Made by a program: the position numbers and the translations under genes. Below are positions 36,764 to 44,961 of a stretch of 51,797 nucleotides of DNA, in pieces. Each line of letters starts with the position of its first letter. Position 1 is the stretch's first letter. The notes beneath the pieces are model-generated. The model saw only the letters and a list, made by a program, of their open reading frames with translations. It did no database searches and was not told the origin of the DNA. Origin of the DNA: Promethearchaeota archaeon (GTDB lineage: Archaea; Asgardarchaeota; Lokiarchaeia; Sigyniarchaeales; SOKP01); NCBI GenBank assembly GCA_018238625.1, contig JABCSY010000017.1:1-51797 (forward strand), given 5' to 3'.

Positions 36764-38158
36764 TTGGTGAAATATGTGAGTGACAAATCTTACGAAGAAA
36801 TTTTTTCTGAATTTGAAGAAATAACGAACCACTATAATCGTAGCGACCAATATTTTGACATTTTGTACGATTCAGTTTCGTCCACAACCATAGTAAAGAC
36901 ACCTTCCTCGGAAAATCTTTCAGTCAATACTAAAAAATCGGGCATCGTTGCACGTACATTTTCAGGAATATGGGAAGAAGCAGCAATTGAAGAGAGTTCT
37001 GATATTGGCGTTATTAAAAATAAGATCCCAAAATTGACCAAAAAGGGAGATGCAATAGCTGAATTCGAAGGTTGGGTATTAAACAAAGAAATTAAACCTA
37101 AAATCGATCCTTCGAACATACCCATAGAGGATAAAATCAAGAAAGTAAGGGAAATTTATGATTATGTCAAAAATTACGATGAGAGAATTTTTAACGTTCA
37201 AGTAAAGTACATGGAATTCTTAATTGAGCGAATTTTCGTCAATAATGAAGGATGTAAATTAAGACAAGTAATTCCGCGCATGCGATTAATGGTTTTACCT
37301 ATTGCTAAAGAAGGATCTGTTGTTGATTATGATTATTCGGTTATTACTGGAGAGATGGGATATGAAATTTGTGATTTATTTGATCATGCATTATTGGAAA
37401 AAACGGTTAAAAACTCTCTTGAAATGTTGAAAGCTGAATTACCCCCAGCAGGACGGCGAACCATTATTTTGGATCCCCCAATGGCGGGACTGATCGCTCA
37501 TGAAAGCTTTGGACATGGTTTGGAAGCAGATCAAATATTAAGAGATCGAAGCTATTTAAAACAACACTTAAATAAGCAAGTCGCTTCCGAGATCTGCTCG
37601 ATCTACGACACACCATCATTAGAGAAAAAATTCGGTTCTTACTTTTTCGATGACGAAGGAATAAAAGCTGCTAACAATGTTTTGGTAGAAAATGGTATAT
37701 TAAAAGATTTCATATATGACCGGAGATCTGCCTCAGATTTAAGTGCCATCCCTCAAGGAAATGGAAGGCGAGAAAGTTTCGCCCACCCTATCAATGTTAG
37801 AATGACAAATACTTATTTCGGTTCTGGTAATTATGATCTGAATGAAATGATCTCAGAAACCAACGATGGCATAATGTTGGTTCATGGATTCTTTGGAATG
37901 GAGGACCCCTTAGGTGGGGGCATGCAATGCACATCAAAAAAAGCATATCTAATTGAAAATGGAGAAAAAACAAAAATTTTGAAGGCTACAGCTCTGAGTG
38001 GAGATGTTCTTGAATTATTAAAGAATATCGATGCTGTAAGTAATGACCCTACGAGACTTGATGGTGGGACATGTGGAAAAGGTACTGAAGATTTCGTTCC
38101 CGTTACTTCGGGTGGTAGTTATATTAGAGTTAAAAACGTATTAGTGAGTCCAGGGTGA
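36764..38158 (+). CDS. tldD: TldD-type metalloprotease
   Basis: A 464-residue subunit of the TldD/TldE protease, a hollow heterodimer that degrades unfolded peptides and processes some ribosomal peptides. The zinc motif HESFGHGLEAD at 246-256 gives His246, His250-251 region and Glu254; the C-terminal GTCGKG...VPVTSGGSYIRV holds the third-ligand cysteine region. It overlaps the next gene by four bases (GTGA), so translation is coupled. Start is TTG 36764 or GTG 36767; the conserved part begins after both. Confidence 0.93.
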   Translation: MVKYVSDKSYEEIFSEFEEITNHYNRSDQYFDILYDSVSSTTIVKTPSSENLSVNTKKSGIVARTFSGIWEEAAIEESSDIGVIKNKIPKLTKKGDAIAEFEGWVLNKEIKPKIDPSNIPIEDKIKKVREIYDYVKNYDERIFNVQVKYMEFLIERIFVNNEGCKLRQVIPRMRLMVLPIAKEGSVVDYDYSVITGEMGYEICDLFDHALLEKTVKNSLEMLKAELPPAGRRTIILDPPMAGLIAHESFGHGLEADQILRDRSYLKQHLNKQVASEICSIYDTPSLEKKFGSYFFDDEGIKAANNVLVENGILKDFIYDRRSASDLSAIPQGNGRRESFAHPINVRMTNTYFGSGNYDLNEMISETNDGIMLVHGFFGMEDPLGGGMQCTSKKAYLIENGEKTKILKATALSGDVLELLKNIDAVSNDPTRLDGGTCGKGTEDFVPVTSGGSYIRVKNVLVSPG

Positions 38159-39495
38159 GAGAAAAAATGTCAAACGAAAGATTAGATTTAATTGAAAAAG
38201 GATTGAATTCAAAGAATATCGAAGAATACGAAATATATCTTGTGGAAAGGAACATGTACGAAACAATTTTCTTGAAAAATCAAGCAGACAATGAACGAGA
38301 AATAAGAGACTTTGAATACTTTATACGGATTCTTTCCCAAAAAAAAGATGAAACTGGTATAGGCGTAATTAAGGGAAATTCTCTGGATAAAGGACAAATT
38401 GATAAAAATATTGATATTTGTGCTACATTATCAAAATTTAATTCAAGCACCAAGTATTTTTTTCCAGAAAAGACACACATATCAGATCTTAATACGGCAG
38501 ATAAAAAAATCTTAAATGATCCCATAGCAATTAAGAAAGATTTAGCGGAGGAGTTAATATCAGAGGCGTCCCAGCAAAAAGATGTAAAGACTACTTTTGG
38601 ACGCTTTAGAATTCATAGCTATCATAGCTTCTTGAGGAATAGCAATGCCTTGAATTTAGATTCTAAGAAAACATTCTTCTTTATTGAATTTGCGTTAAAA
38701 GCACAAGAAAATGGGAAGTTATCTGAGTTTTGGGAAGCTGGATATTATAAAGAGAAAGAACATCTAAAATTTAACGAAAGAGTAAACGATTGGGCAAGGA
38801 GAGCAAAAGATACATTAAGAGCAGAAGAACCTAAACCAGCCAATGACGCTATTGTAATATTTTCACCATCCGTATTAAGAGCGGCGATAAATCCCGTAAT
38901 TGGATTCCATGCGCTCGCAATAGCTCATTTTGAAAAAATTTCTCGCTATAATATTGGTGACAAAGTAGCAAGCGATAACATCACACTAATCGACGATGGG
39001 TTGCTAGATGGAGGTCTAAGTTCGAATTCATGGGATTCAGAAGGAAACCCTCAACAAGAAACAGAAGTTTTAAAGAACGGAGTCTTTCAAAACAGGTTGT
39101 ACAATCAGAAATATGCAATTTTAGATGATGTGCTATCAACAGGAAATGCCAAAAGAGCAGAAAATGGCACTGTAGTTAATGGCATCAGTAATTTAAAAAT
39201 ATTACCAGGAGATATTTCCTTAAAGGAGATGATCTCAAACGTTAAGGAGGGTTATTACATCGAACAGTTTTCTTGGCTACATCCGGACGATATATCAGGT
39301 AATTTTGGAGCGGAAATTAGAAATGGATATTTCATCAAAAACGGCGAGTTTCAAAACCCAATTAAACTAGGAAATGTTAGTGGCAATGTACTTGAAATGG
39401 TAAAAAATTGCTTATACATATCTAAAGAGCGAGAGTTTTCCGAAAATGTTCTCTTTCCATATATGGCGTTTAATAATTTGAATGTTTCTTCTTAA
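38155..39495 (+). CDS. pmbA: TldE/PmbA subunit of the TldD/E protease
   Basis: A 446-residue partner of TldD, lacking its own HExxxH, as expected for TldE, which supplies half of the cavity. Family blocks: ALKAQENG region, AIVIFSPSVLRAAINPVIG, NITLIDDGLLDGGLSSNSW in parts, QKYAILDDV, and the end NFGAEIRNGYFIKNGE. The GTG at 38155 overlaps tldD's stop (GTGA); the ATG at 38167 is an alternative. Function depends on the TldD partner encoded upstream. Confidence 0.92.
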   Translation: MREKMSNERLDLIEKGLNSKNIEEYEIYLVERNMYETIFLKNQADNEREIRDFEYFIRILSQKKDETGIGVIKGNSLDKGQIDKNIDICATLSKFNSSTKYFFPEKTHISDLNTADKKILNDPIAIKKDLAEELISEASQQKDVKTTFGRFRIHSYHSFLRNSNALNLDSKKTFFFIEFALKAQENGKLSEFWEAGYYKEKEHLKFNERVNDWARRAKDTLRAEEPKPANDAIVIFSPSVLRAAINPVIGFHALAIAHFEKISRYNIGDKVASDNITLIDDGLLDGGLSSNSWDSEGNPQQETEVLKNGVFQNRLYNQKYAILDDVLSTGNAKRAENGTVVNGISNLKILPGDISLKEMISNVKEGYYIEQFSWLHPDDISGNFGAEIRNGYFIKNGEFQNPIKLGNVSGNVLEMVKNCLYISKEREFSENVLFPYMAFNNLNVSS

Positions 39496-39528
39496 AAACA
39501 AAAAATAAAATTTTTATTATTGCTTTTT

Positions 39529-40428
39529 TTATAATCCTAGCACTTTAGCAGCGTTTATTCCTAGAATTTTGTCTTTGTCTTCTTCAGTGAAGTCTGTTAA
39601 TCCCATTAGTTTGAGAGCAGGAGGTACTTTTAATTTTCTAATACCTTTTACCCAATCTTTAAGAGATAAGATTGAAACAAAAAGAGGCCAATCTGAACCG
39701 AAAAGAATTTTATCAATACCACACGCTAATTTCGCTTGAAAAAGCGTTTGAATAAAGGCGGCAGGAACCATTTTTAAAACTGGTTCCCAAGCAGAGATGT
39801 CAAGATAAACGTTAAAGTTCTTACTAGCAACTGATATAGCTTGATTTGTAAAAGGATCTCCCATATGAGCCATAATTATTTTCATATCGGGAAAATCTAT
39901 AGCAACTTTATCAACATAAATTGGTTGGCAATATTTTATGTATGTATTTGGCGGCCCTGACCCTGTATGCATCAGAACAGGGAGCTCCAATTCTTGTACA
40001 CGCTTATAAAAGGGATAGTATTTTAGATCGTCTGGATAAAATCCAGTTAATGGCCAAAGCTTTACACCTTTCAATCCCAATTCTACACACCTTTCAAGTT
40101 CTTGAATAGCTTCTTTACCTCTTCTAGGATCAATTCCAGCAAATCCTATAAATTTATCTGGATATTCATTAACAATATTTGCAACGTAATCGTTGTAATC
40201 TTTATAAGTTAAATTAGCCGTAAAAGCAATATGCCCATCTAATGCTAAAATAACCGTTTTATCAATTCCTGCTTCTTCCATCTCTCTAATCAATCGTTCC
40301 GCTGATCCATCATATAAAGTTGATGGATCTGATAAACCCATTTGCTTAGCTCCGTCATCAATTAACTTCTTAAAACTTCCACTTATGATGGATTTATCCC
40401 AAATATGACAGTGTGAATCTATAATCAA
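39529..40428 (-). CDS. metal-dependent amidohydrolase (amidohydrolase family 2)
   Basis: A 299-residue TIM-barrel hydrolase. Metal ligands: DSHCHIWD (His6, His8), VLMHTGSG, IIMAHMGDP and GSDWPLF (the terminal Asp). This is the Amidohydro_2/ACMSD set, covering decarboxylases and hydratases of aromatic or lactone substrates; the exact substrate is open. TTG start, required because the motif begins at residue 4 and no upstream codon fits. Convergent with pmbA. Confidence 0.85.
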   Translation of the reverse strand: MIIDSHCHIWDKSIISGSFKKLIDDGAKQMGLSDPSTLYDGSAERLIREMEEAGIDKTVILALDGHIAFTANLTYKDYNDYVANIVNEYPDKFIGFAGIDPRRGKEAIQELERCVELGLKGVKLWPLTGFYPDDLKYYPFYKRVQELELPVLMHTGSGPPNTYIKYCQPIYVDKVAIDFPDMKIIMAHMGDPFTNQAISVASKNFNVYLDISAWEPVLKMVPAAFIQTLFQAKLACGIDKILFGSDWPLFVSILSLKDWVKGIRKLKVPPALKLMGLTDFTEEDKDKILGINAAKVLGL

Positions 40429-40518
40429 TTTTTTTTAACCTGTTATCTTTTTTGGTTTTCGATATAATTGTTTAATAATTATACTAAGATAAGGCTTTTT
40501 TTAAATGATATAGATATT

Positions 40519-41034
40519 TTAGCCAGATTCTTTAACATTCAATAAGAAATATAAAACAACGGGAATCATTAATTCGACCAAACCCTCTCCGAATTCTGTT
40601 AATTTATAAGAAATACGTACTGGGCGAGTATTGTGAATATTTCTTGTTACAAATCCTTTCATCTCTAATAATTTCAATCGATCTGTGAGAATACGTGAAC
40701 TAATTCCCGTTAAAACCTTTTTGATTCCATTATAATTTATTTCCCCCATTATATTTAATATGTGTAATATATCAAAAGTCCATTTTCCTTGAATCAAATT
40801 GAAAAATAATTTAAGATGCTCTCTTTCCTCAGTAATTAGATTAATGTCATGGTTTAATGCTCCTCTTTCCAATTTGATGCTTTCTTTTGTAGTTTTTTGA
40901 ATTATGGGAATTAGGCTATAAAGATCCTTATAATGTTTGAAATAGAATCCCTTTTTTCTATTATTTCTATTCATTGAATAAATCACAATATTAGTGTAAA
41001 TTTTTTTACTTACAGTAAAAACAATATCTTTCAT
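40519..41034 (-). CDS. HxlR-family regulator 1
   Basis: A 171-residue winged-helix repressor or activator of the HxlR family. FNLIQGKWTFDILHIL is the family's first helix (..GkWt..IL..L); SSRILTDRLKLLEMKGFVTR is the recognition helix and wing entry; RNIHNTRPVRISYKLTEFG the wing. About 65 extra residues precede the domain. It is divergent from the cassette starting at 41160, 126 bases away, and closely related to the HxlR gene at 43849 at the other end of the same cassette. It probably controls that cassette. Confidence 0.87.
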   Translation of the reverse strand: MKDIVFTVSKKIYTNIVIYSMNRNNRKKGFYFKHYKDLYSLIPIIQKTTKESIKLERGALNHDINLITEEREHLKLFFNLIQGKWTFDILHILNIMGEINYNGIKKVLTGISSRILTDRLKLLEMKGFVTRNIHNTRPVRISYKLTEFGEGLVELMIPVVLYFLLNVKESG

Positions 41035-41159
41035 ATTTATTAAGAATATAATCCTATTTAATGTTGAATTTCAAACTTAAATTAAAAGAATAACAAAACG
41101 ATTTATTGAAGTGATGAAAAATATTAAATAATTCAGAAGAATTTACTAACGATGATTTG

Positions 41160-41669
41160 ATGGAAGTTCTTAAAGCACAAACAGAAGTTGGTAATAAACA
41201 TAAAAACCATTTCTTTGCAATGTTTTCTCAAATATTCTGTACTATTACTGAAGAAGTAATTAAACAATTTGGTGAAAAGGGCAAAGCTACAATAGAAAAA
41301 GCAGTTGAAAAGTATGGGATAGAAAGAGGTAAACGAATAGCACTATTAGTGGAATCTTTGGGGAAAAAACTTACTCTAAAGAATTTCTTCATTTATGGAG
41401 ACTTAGATAGTAGAAGTATTTTAAAATATAAGCCTAAAATTGTTGATGGAAATGTTGAAATTGTAATTAGAGATTGTGTCTTTTGTAATGGTTGTAAAGA
41501 GTGGGAAAAACTAAACAATGGGAAAATATACTGTGAATTCATAGATACAGCAGTATTAAAAGGATACAATCCCGAGTTAGCTATCGAAGTTCCCTCTATT
41601 ATGACAAAAGGGGATAAAAAATGTGTTCTCCGATATCTTGCGAAAAAAAATGAAAAATTTTCGAATTAG
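41160..41669 (+). CDS. L-2-amino-thiazoline-4-carboxylate hydrolase-like protein
   Basis: About 170 residues. The C-terminal cysteine-rich block CVFCNGCKEW, YCEFIDTAVLKGYNPEL and KGDKKCVLRYLAKK matches the ATC-hydrolase family, named for the enzyme of bacterial cysteine production but with most members uncharacterised; the middle YGIERGKRIALLVESLGK is also typical. TTG at 41157 and ATG at 41160 are adjacent; the latter is preferred. Upstream codons ILNNSEEFTNDDL are coding-like and reach ATG 41114 if one A is removed from the A5 run at 41117-41121, so the true start is probably 41114. First gene of the flavoprotein cassette. Confidence 0.66.
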   Translation: MEVLKAQTEVGNKHKNHFFAMFSQIFCTITEEVIKQFGEKGKATIEKAVEKYGIERGKRIALLVESLGKKLTLKNFFIYGDLDSRSILKYKPKIVDGNVEIVIRDCVFCNGCKEWEKLNNGKIYCEFIDTAVLKGYNPELAIEVPSIMTKGDKKCVLRYLAKKNEKFSN

Positions 41670-41698
41670 AGCTAAGAAAATTAGGGAGTTAAAAAAAA

Positions 41699-43534
41699 AT
41701 GAGTGAAGTTGAAAATCTATGTGATAAAGTCCTTAAAACAGATCTTTTAATTATAGGTAGTGAAGGTGCTGGAGGGCATGCCGCTATTGAAGCAGCTAAA
41801 AGTGGCGTTAATATATTGATTGTCACAAAAGGTAAAATAGGACAATGTGGTGCCTCACAAATGGCGGGGGCGGACTTTAATGTTGATGGGAAGGCAGCTA
41901 AAACCTTGGGTTTTCCTGGGGATGATAGGGATAATCCAGAATTATTCTTCGAGACCTTAGTAAGAGAAAGCTTGTATCTGGGTAATCAAAAAATGGTAGA
42001 AAAATATGTAGAGTATGCTCCAAAAGCCATGAAAGACCTATTAGATTGGGGAATGCGCATCTATAGTTATGAATCTGCCCATTCGGAAGAAATGGCTCGT
42101 GGAATAATAACTTCAGGTACATTATGGGTGGCAGCAATTCGGAAAAAAATAAGAGAATTGAATATCCCTCTTATTGAGGATACTATTGTAATTGATTTAT
42201 TAATCTCTGAAGGGAGAATAGCGGGAGCAATAGCTTTAGATATATTAACAGGGGAAACAATTATCATTAAATGTAAAGCTCTAATTTTAGCAACAGGAGG
42301 GTGGCATGTAGCTTATCCATTTAATACGGGGCCCTATGATCTTACCGGTGATGGTGTTGCGATGGCTTACAGAGCAGGATTAGAATTAACTAGTATGGAA
42401 ATGGTTCAATTTTGCCCGATAACAATGGTATGGCCCCCTAAGGATCGTGGGAGTATTGTCTTATATATGACTAGTGAGATTGATCCGTTTAACAAAACAG
42501 TTCGCCTTCTAAATAATAAAGGCGAAAGATTCATGGAAAAATATGACCCCGAAAATTTGGAACAAAGCACAAAAGAAATCGTTTCAATAGCGTCTCAACT
42601 TGAAATTGAAGAAGGCCGTGGAGGACCTCATGGAGGGATTTATTATTCATTGAAACATTCAAGAACAAGATTTATCGATATGCTTATAAAAGTTGCAGGG
42701 CATCGAATAAAAAACGAATATAAAGATTCTAGATACGAATTGAACATATTATTTCCTGAATTACTAGAAAAATGTAAAACCGAAGATGTTGAAGTTGGTA
42801 ATGCGGCTCATTACATGAGTGGAGGAATTAAAGTTAATGAAAATACAGAAACATCTATTCCTGGTCTTTATGCCGCTGGGGAATGCTCAGGTGGTTTATG
42901 GGGATCAGTTAGAGTAGCTTCTGCCTGTACTGAAGTAGGCGTCCAAGGAAAAATCGCTGGAGAAGTTGTTCCGAATTATATTAAAAAAGTAGAACATGCT
43001 GAAATTAAAACGGAACGAGTGAAAGAGATATTAGAAAGAATAAACAAACCATTAAAGAATATCACTGGGATAACACCAAACGAGCTTCAAAGAAAAATGC
43101 ATGAAATCTCGGGAAAAAATCTTGGTCTGATAAGAAACGAAAAACAATTAAAAGAAGCAATTAAGGATTTAGAGAAATTATTAAGAGATGATGTTGAAAA
43201 GTTGTATATTTCTTCCACTAAAAGTAAAGCGTTGAATTACGAATGGATAAGATCAATTGAATTACGAAATATGTTAATATGTTTATACTTATCAGCTAAA
43301 ACATCGTTGATTCGCGAAGAAAGTCGAGGTGAATTCTATCGCAGCGATTTCACTATTACTAACAACGATGAATGGTTAAAAACAATAATTTTAAAGAAAA
43401 AAAATGGAGATTGTGAAATTAAATTTGAAAAACCAGTAATTACTAAAATTTCTTTACCAAAAGGGAAATTAACATATCAAGAAGCTATTGGTGTGGCTAC
43501 AGCTTCTTTGAAAAAAGAGGAGAGGGGCGCTTAA
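41699..43534 (+). CDS. fumarate reductase/succinate dehydrogenase-type flavoprotein
   Basis: A 611-residue FAD enzyme. The dinucleotide motif GSEGAGGHAAIEAAKSG (20-36), GATGGWHV-like LATGGWHV, AHYMSGGIKV (the active-site His-Tyr-Met block replacing HPMGG) and GLYAAGECSGGLWGSVRVAS show the FrdA/SdhA/NadB/Aps-reductase superfamily. The usual FAD-attaching His is not seen near GQCGASQMAGAD, so FAD is probably non-covalent. ESTHP-type L-aspartate oxidase residues are not evident. AGGGAG Shine-Dalgarno before the ATG. The next gene, a lone 2Fe-2S protein, starts directly at its stop, so they probably form a two-subunit oxidoreductase of unknown substrate. Confidence 0.85.
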   Translation: MSEVENLCDKVLKTDLLIIGSEGAGGHAAIEAAKSGVNILIVTKGKIGQCGASQMAGADFNVDGKAAKTLGFPGDDRDNPELFFETLVRESLYLGNQKMVEKYVEYAPKAMKDLLDWGMRIYSYESAHSEEMARGIITSGTLWVAAIRKKIRELNIPLIEDTIVIDLLISEGRIAGAIALDILTGETIIIKCKALILATGGWHVAYPFNTGPYDLTGDGVAMAYRAGLELTSMEMVQFCPITMVWPPKDRGSIVLYMTSEIDPFNKTVRLLNNKGERFMEKYDPENLEQSTKEIVSIASQLEIEEGRGGPHGGIYYSLKHSRTRFIDMLIKVAGHRIKNEYKDSRYELNILFPELLEKCKTEDVEVGNAAHYMSGGIKVNENTETSIPGLYAAGECSGGLWGSVRVASACTEVGVQGKIAGEVVPNYIKKVEHAEIKTERVKEILERINKPLKNITGITPNELQRKMHEISGKNLGLIRNEKQLKEAIKDLEKLLRDDVEKLYISSTKSKALNYEWIRSIELRNMLICLYLSAKTSLIREESRGEFYRSDFTITNNDEWLKTIILKKKNGDCEIKFEKPVITKISLPKGKLTYQEAIGVATASLKKEERGA

Positions 43535-43852
43535 ATGGAAGAAAAAAAAATGATTAAGGTAAAATGTTTTCGATTTGACCCTAAAAAAGATGAGTCTCCT
43601 TATTATGATACTTTTGAAGTTCCTTTAAATGGATTATTAAGCGTTCAAGATTGTTTGCTCTATATAAGGGAGAACTTAGATCCTAGTCTTGCTTTTTTTA
43701 TTAATTGCAGATTAGGATTTTGTAGACGATGTCTTGTTAGAGTGAATGGAAAATCTTGTTTGGCATGTTTAACTGACGTGGAAGATGATTTTACTGTTGA
43801 GCCTCTCCTTAAAGATAAAATAATACGAGATCTTTGGAGTAAAGGGCTTTAA
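43535..43852 (+). CDS. short 2Fe-2S subunit (N-terminal half of an SdhB/FrdB)
   Basis: A 105-residue ferredoxin-fold protein. NCRLGFCRRCLVRVNGKSC followed by LAC is the plant-type 2Fe-2S loop of SdhB (CReGiCG.C....nG...LaC). The second half of SdhB, with its [4Fe-4S] and [3Fe-4S] clusters, is missing and there is no room for it. The ATG follows the flavoprotein's stop without a gap, with GGAGAGG upstream, so the two are translationally coupled. It likely passes electrons to or from the flavoprotein and a soluble carrier. Its stop overlaps the end of the convergent HxlR gene by four bases. Confidence 0.85.
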   Translation: MEEKKMIKVKCFRFDPKKDESPYYDTFEVPLNGLLSVQDCLLYIRENLDPSLAFFINCRLGFCRRCLVRVNGKSCLACLTDVEDDFTVEPLLKDKIIRDLWSKGL

Positions 43853-44280
43853 ATTTCTTTAGGTAAAATGAAAAAATATAACAAAGGCATTAATAGTTCA
43901 TATACTCCATTTCCAAAATTGGTTGTTTCATAACTTACACGGTAAGGACGAGTATTATGTATATTGCGTTCGACTATACCTTTTTTTTCTAATAAACGTA
44001 GACAATCAGTAAGAATTCTTGAATTAATTTTTGGAATAGATTTTTTAATCTCGTTAAAATATGGGGTTTCTAAGTGTCTTATTGTATAAATAATATCAAG
44101 TAGCCATTTCTTCCTAAAAAGATTAAACCCTCTTTTTAGTACCTTCCTTTCTACTTGAATTCGTTTAGCGTCGTGAACGTGGTCAATCAAATCTCTCTCT
44201 AAACCTGTTCTCACAGCTTTTTGCATCGCAGGAATCAGAGAAATCATTTCTTTAAAATTTTCAAATTCGTTAAGTGACAT
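43849..44280 (-). CDS. HxlR-family regulator 2
   Basis: A 143-residue winged-helix regulator. NLFRKKWLLDIIYTI, NSRILTDCLRLLEKKGIVER and NIHNTRPYRVSYETTNFG match HxlR. It shares the sequence RNIHNTRP and most of the recognition region with the regulator at 40519, so the two are paralogs, here flanking the cassette 41160-43852. It ends inside the stop of the 2Fe-2S gene and diverges from the SnoaL-like gene. Confidence 0.85.
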   Translation of the reverse strand: MSLNEFENFKEMISLIPAMQKAVRTGLERDLIDHVHDAKRIQVERKVLKRGFNLFRKKWLLDIIYTIRHLETPYFNEIKKSIPKINSRILTDCLRLLEKKGIVERNIHNTRPYRVSYETTNFGNGVYELLMPLLYFFILPKEI

Positions 44281-44487
44281 AAAATCAAATTTTTTTATGG
44301 CTAAAGTAAAACAGATGTATCTGTTTAGGAAAGTATTATTTTTAAGATTAAAAAATTATTTTACAAATAATAGATGAAAAAATTTTCACTTAATATAAGA
44401 AAAGTTTCTTTTTGATTTAATAAGAATGTAGAAATCTTATGTAGTGATAGAAATTAGTTATCTAAAAATTGAAAGGTGTTTTTTTGT

Positions 44488-44943
44488 ATGAGTGAAGAGG
44501 AAAAAAAGAAATTGGAAGAAAATAAGGCTGTATATAGACGTTTTCTCTATGAACTTTATAACGAAGCTAAATTAGATGTTGCAGACGAGATTATTGACGA
44601 TGATTACGAATATCACGATGTTATCTTTAAAGCTAGTCAATATCATACTAAGGGACCCGCAGGCGTAAAGAGAAGGGTCCAAGGATATAAAATAGGTTTA
44701 CCAGATTTAGTATTTAAAGATGAGTTAATGATAGCTGAAGGCGATTTAGTAGTATGTTATTGGAAAGGAACGGGAACACATACAGGCCCTATGTTTGGCG
44801 TAAAAGGAACGGGAAAAAAAGTAAATTTCAAAGGAGTCGACATTCTTAAAATCGTAAATGGAAAAATAGTCGATGGATGGGATTGTTCTGACTTTTTAAC
44901 AGCATTTCGCCAAGTTGGCGTAATTAAATTGCCATGGGAATAA
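44488..44943 (+). CDS. SnoaL-like / ester-cyclase-type protein
   Basis: About 151 residues, a cone-shaped alpha+beta (NTF2-like) fold as in SnoaL polyketide cyclases and many ester cyclases of unknown substrate: AVYRRFLYELYNEA helix, DDDYEYHD, KRRVQGYKIGLPDLVF, GDLVVCYWKGTGTHTGPMFG and ILKIVNGKIVDGWDCSD. The GTG at 44476 is in frame, but AGGTG sits about 8-10 bases before ATG 44488, which decides the start. Divergent from HxlR regulator 2 (about 200 bases), which may control it. Confidence 0.8.
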   Translation: MSEEEKKKLEENKAVYRRFLYELYNEAKLDVADEIIDDDYEYHDVIFKASQYHTKGPAGVKRRVQGYKIGLPDLVFKDELMIAEGDLVVCYWKGTGTHTGPMFGVKGTGKKVNFKGVDILKIVNGKIVDGWDCSDFLTAFRQVGVIKLPWE

Positions 44944-44961
44944 ATTTTTTTATTTTTTTAT

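Noticed and set aside
36832..37140. Minus-strand frame inside tldD
   Set aside because: Shadow of the N-terminal half of TldD; no conserved features.
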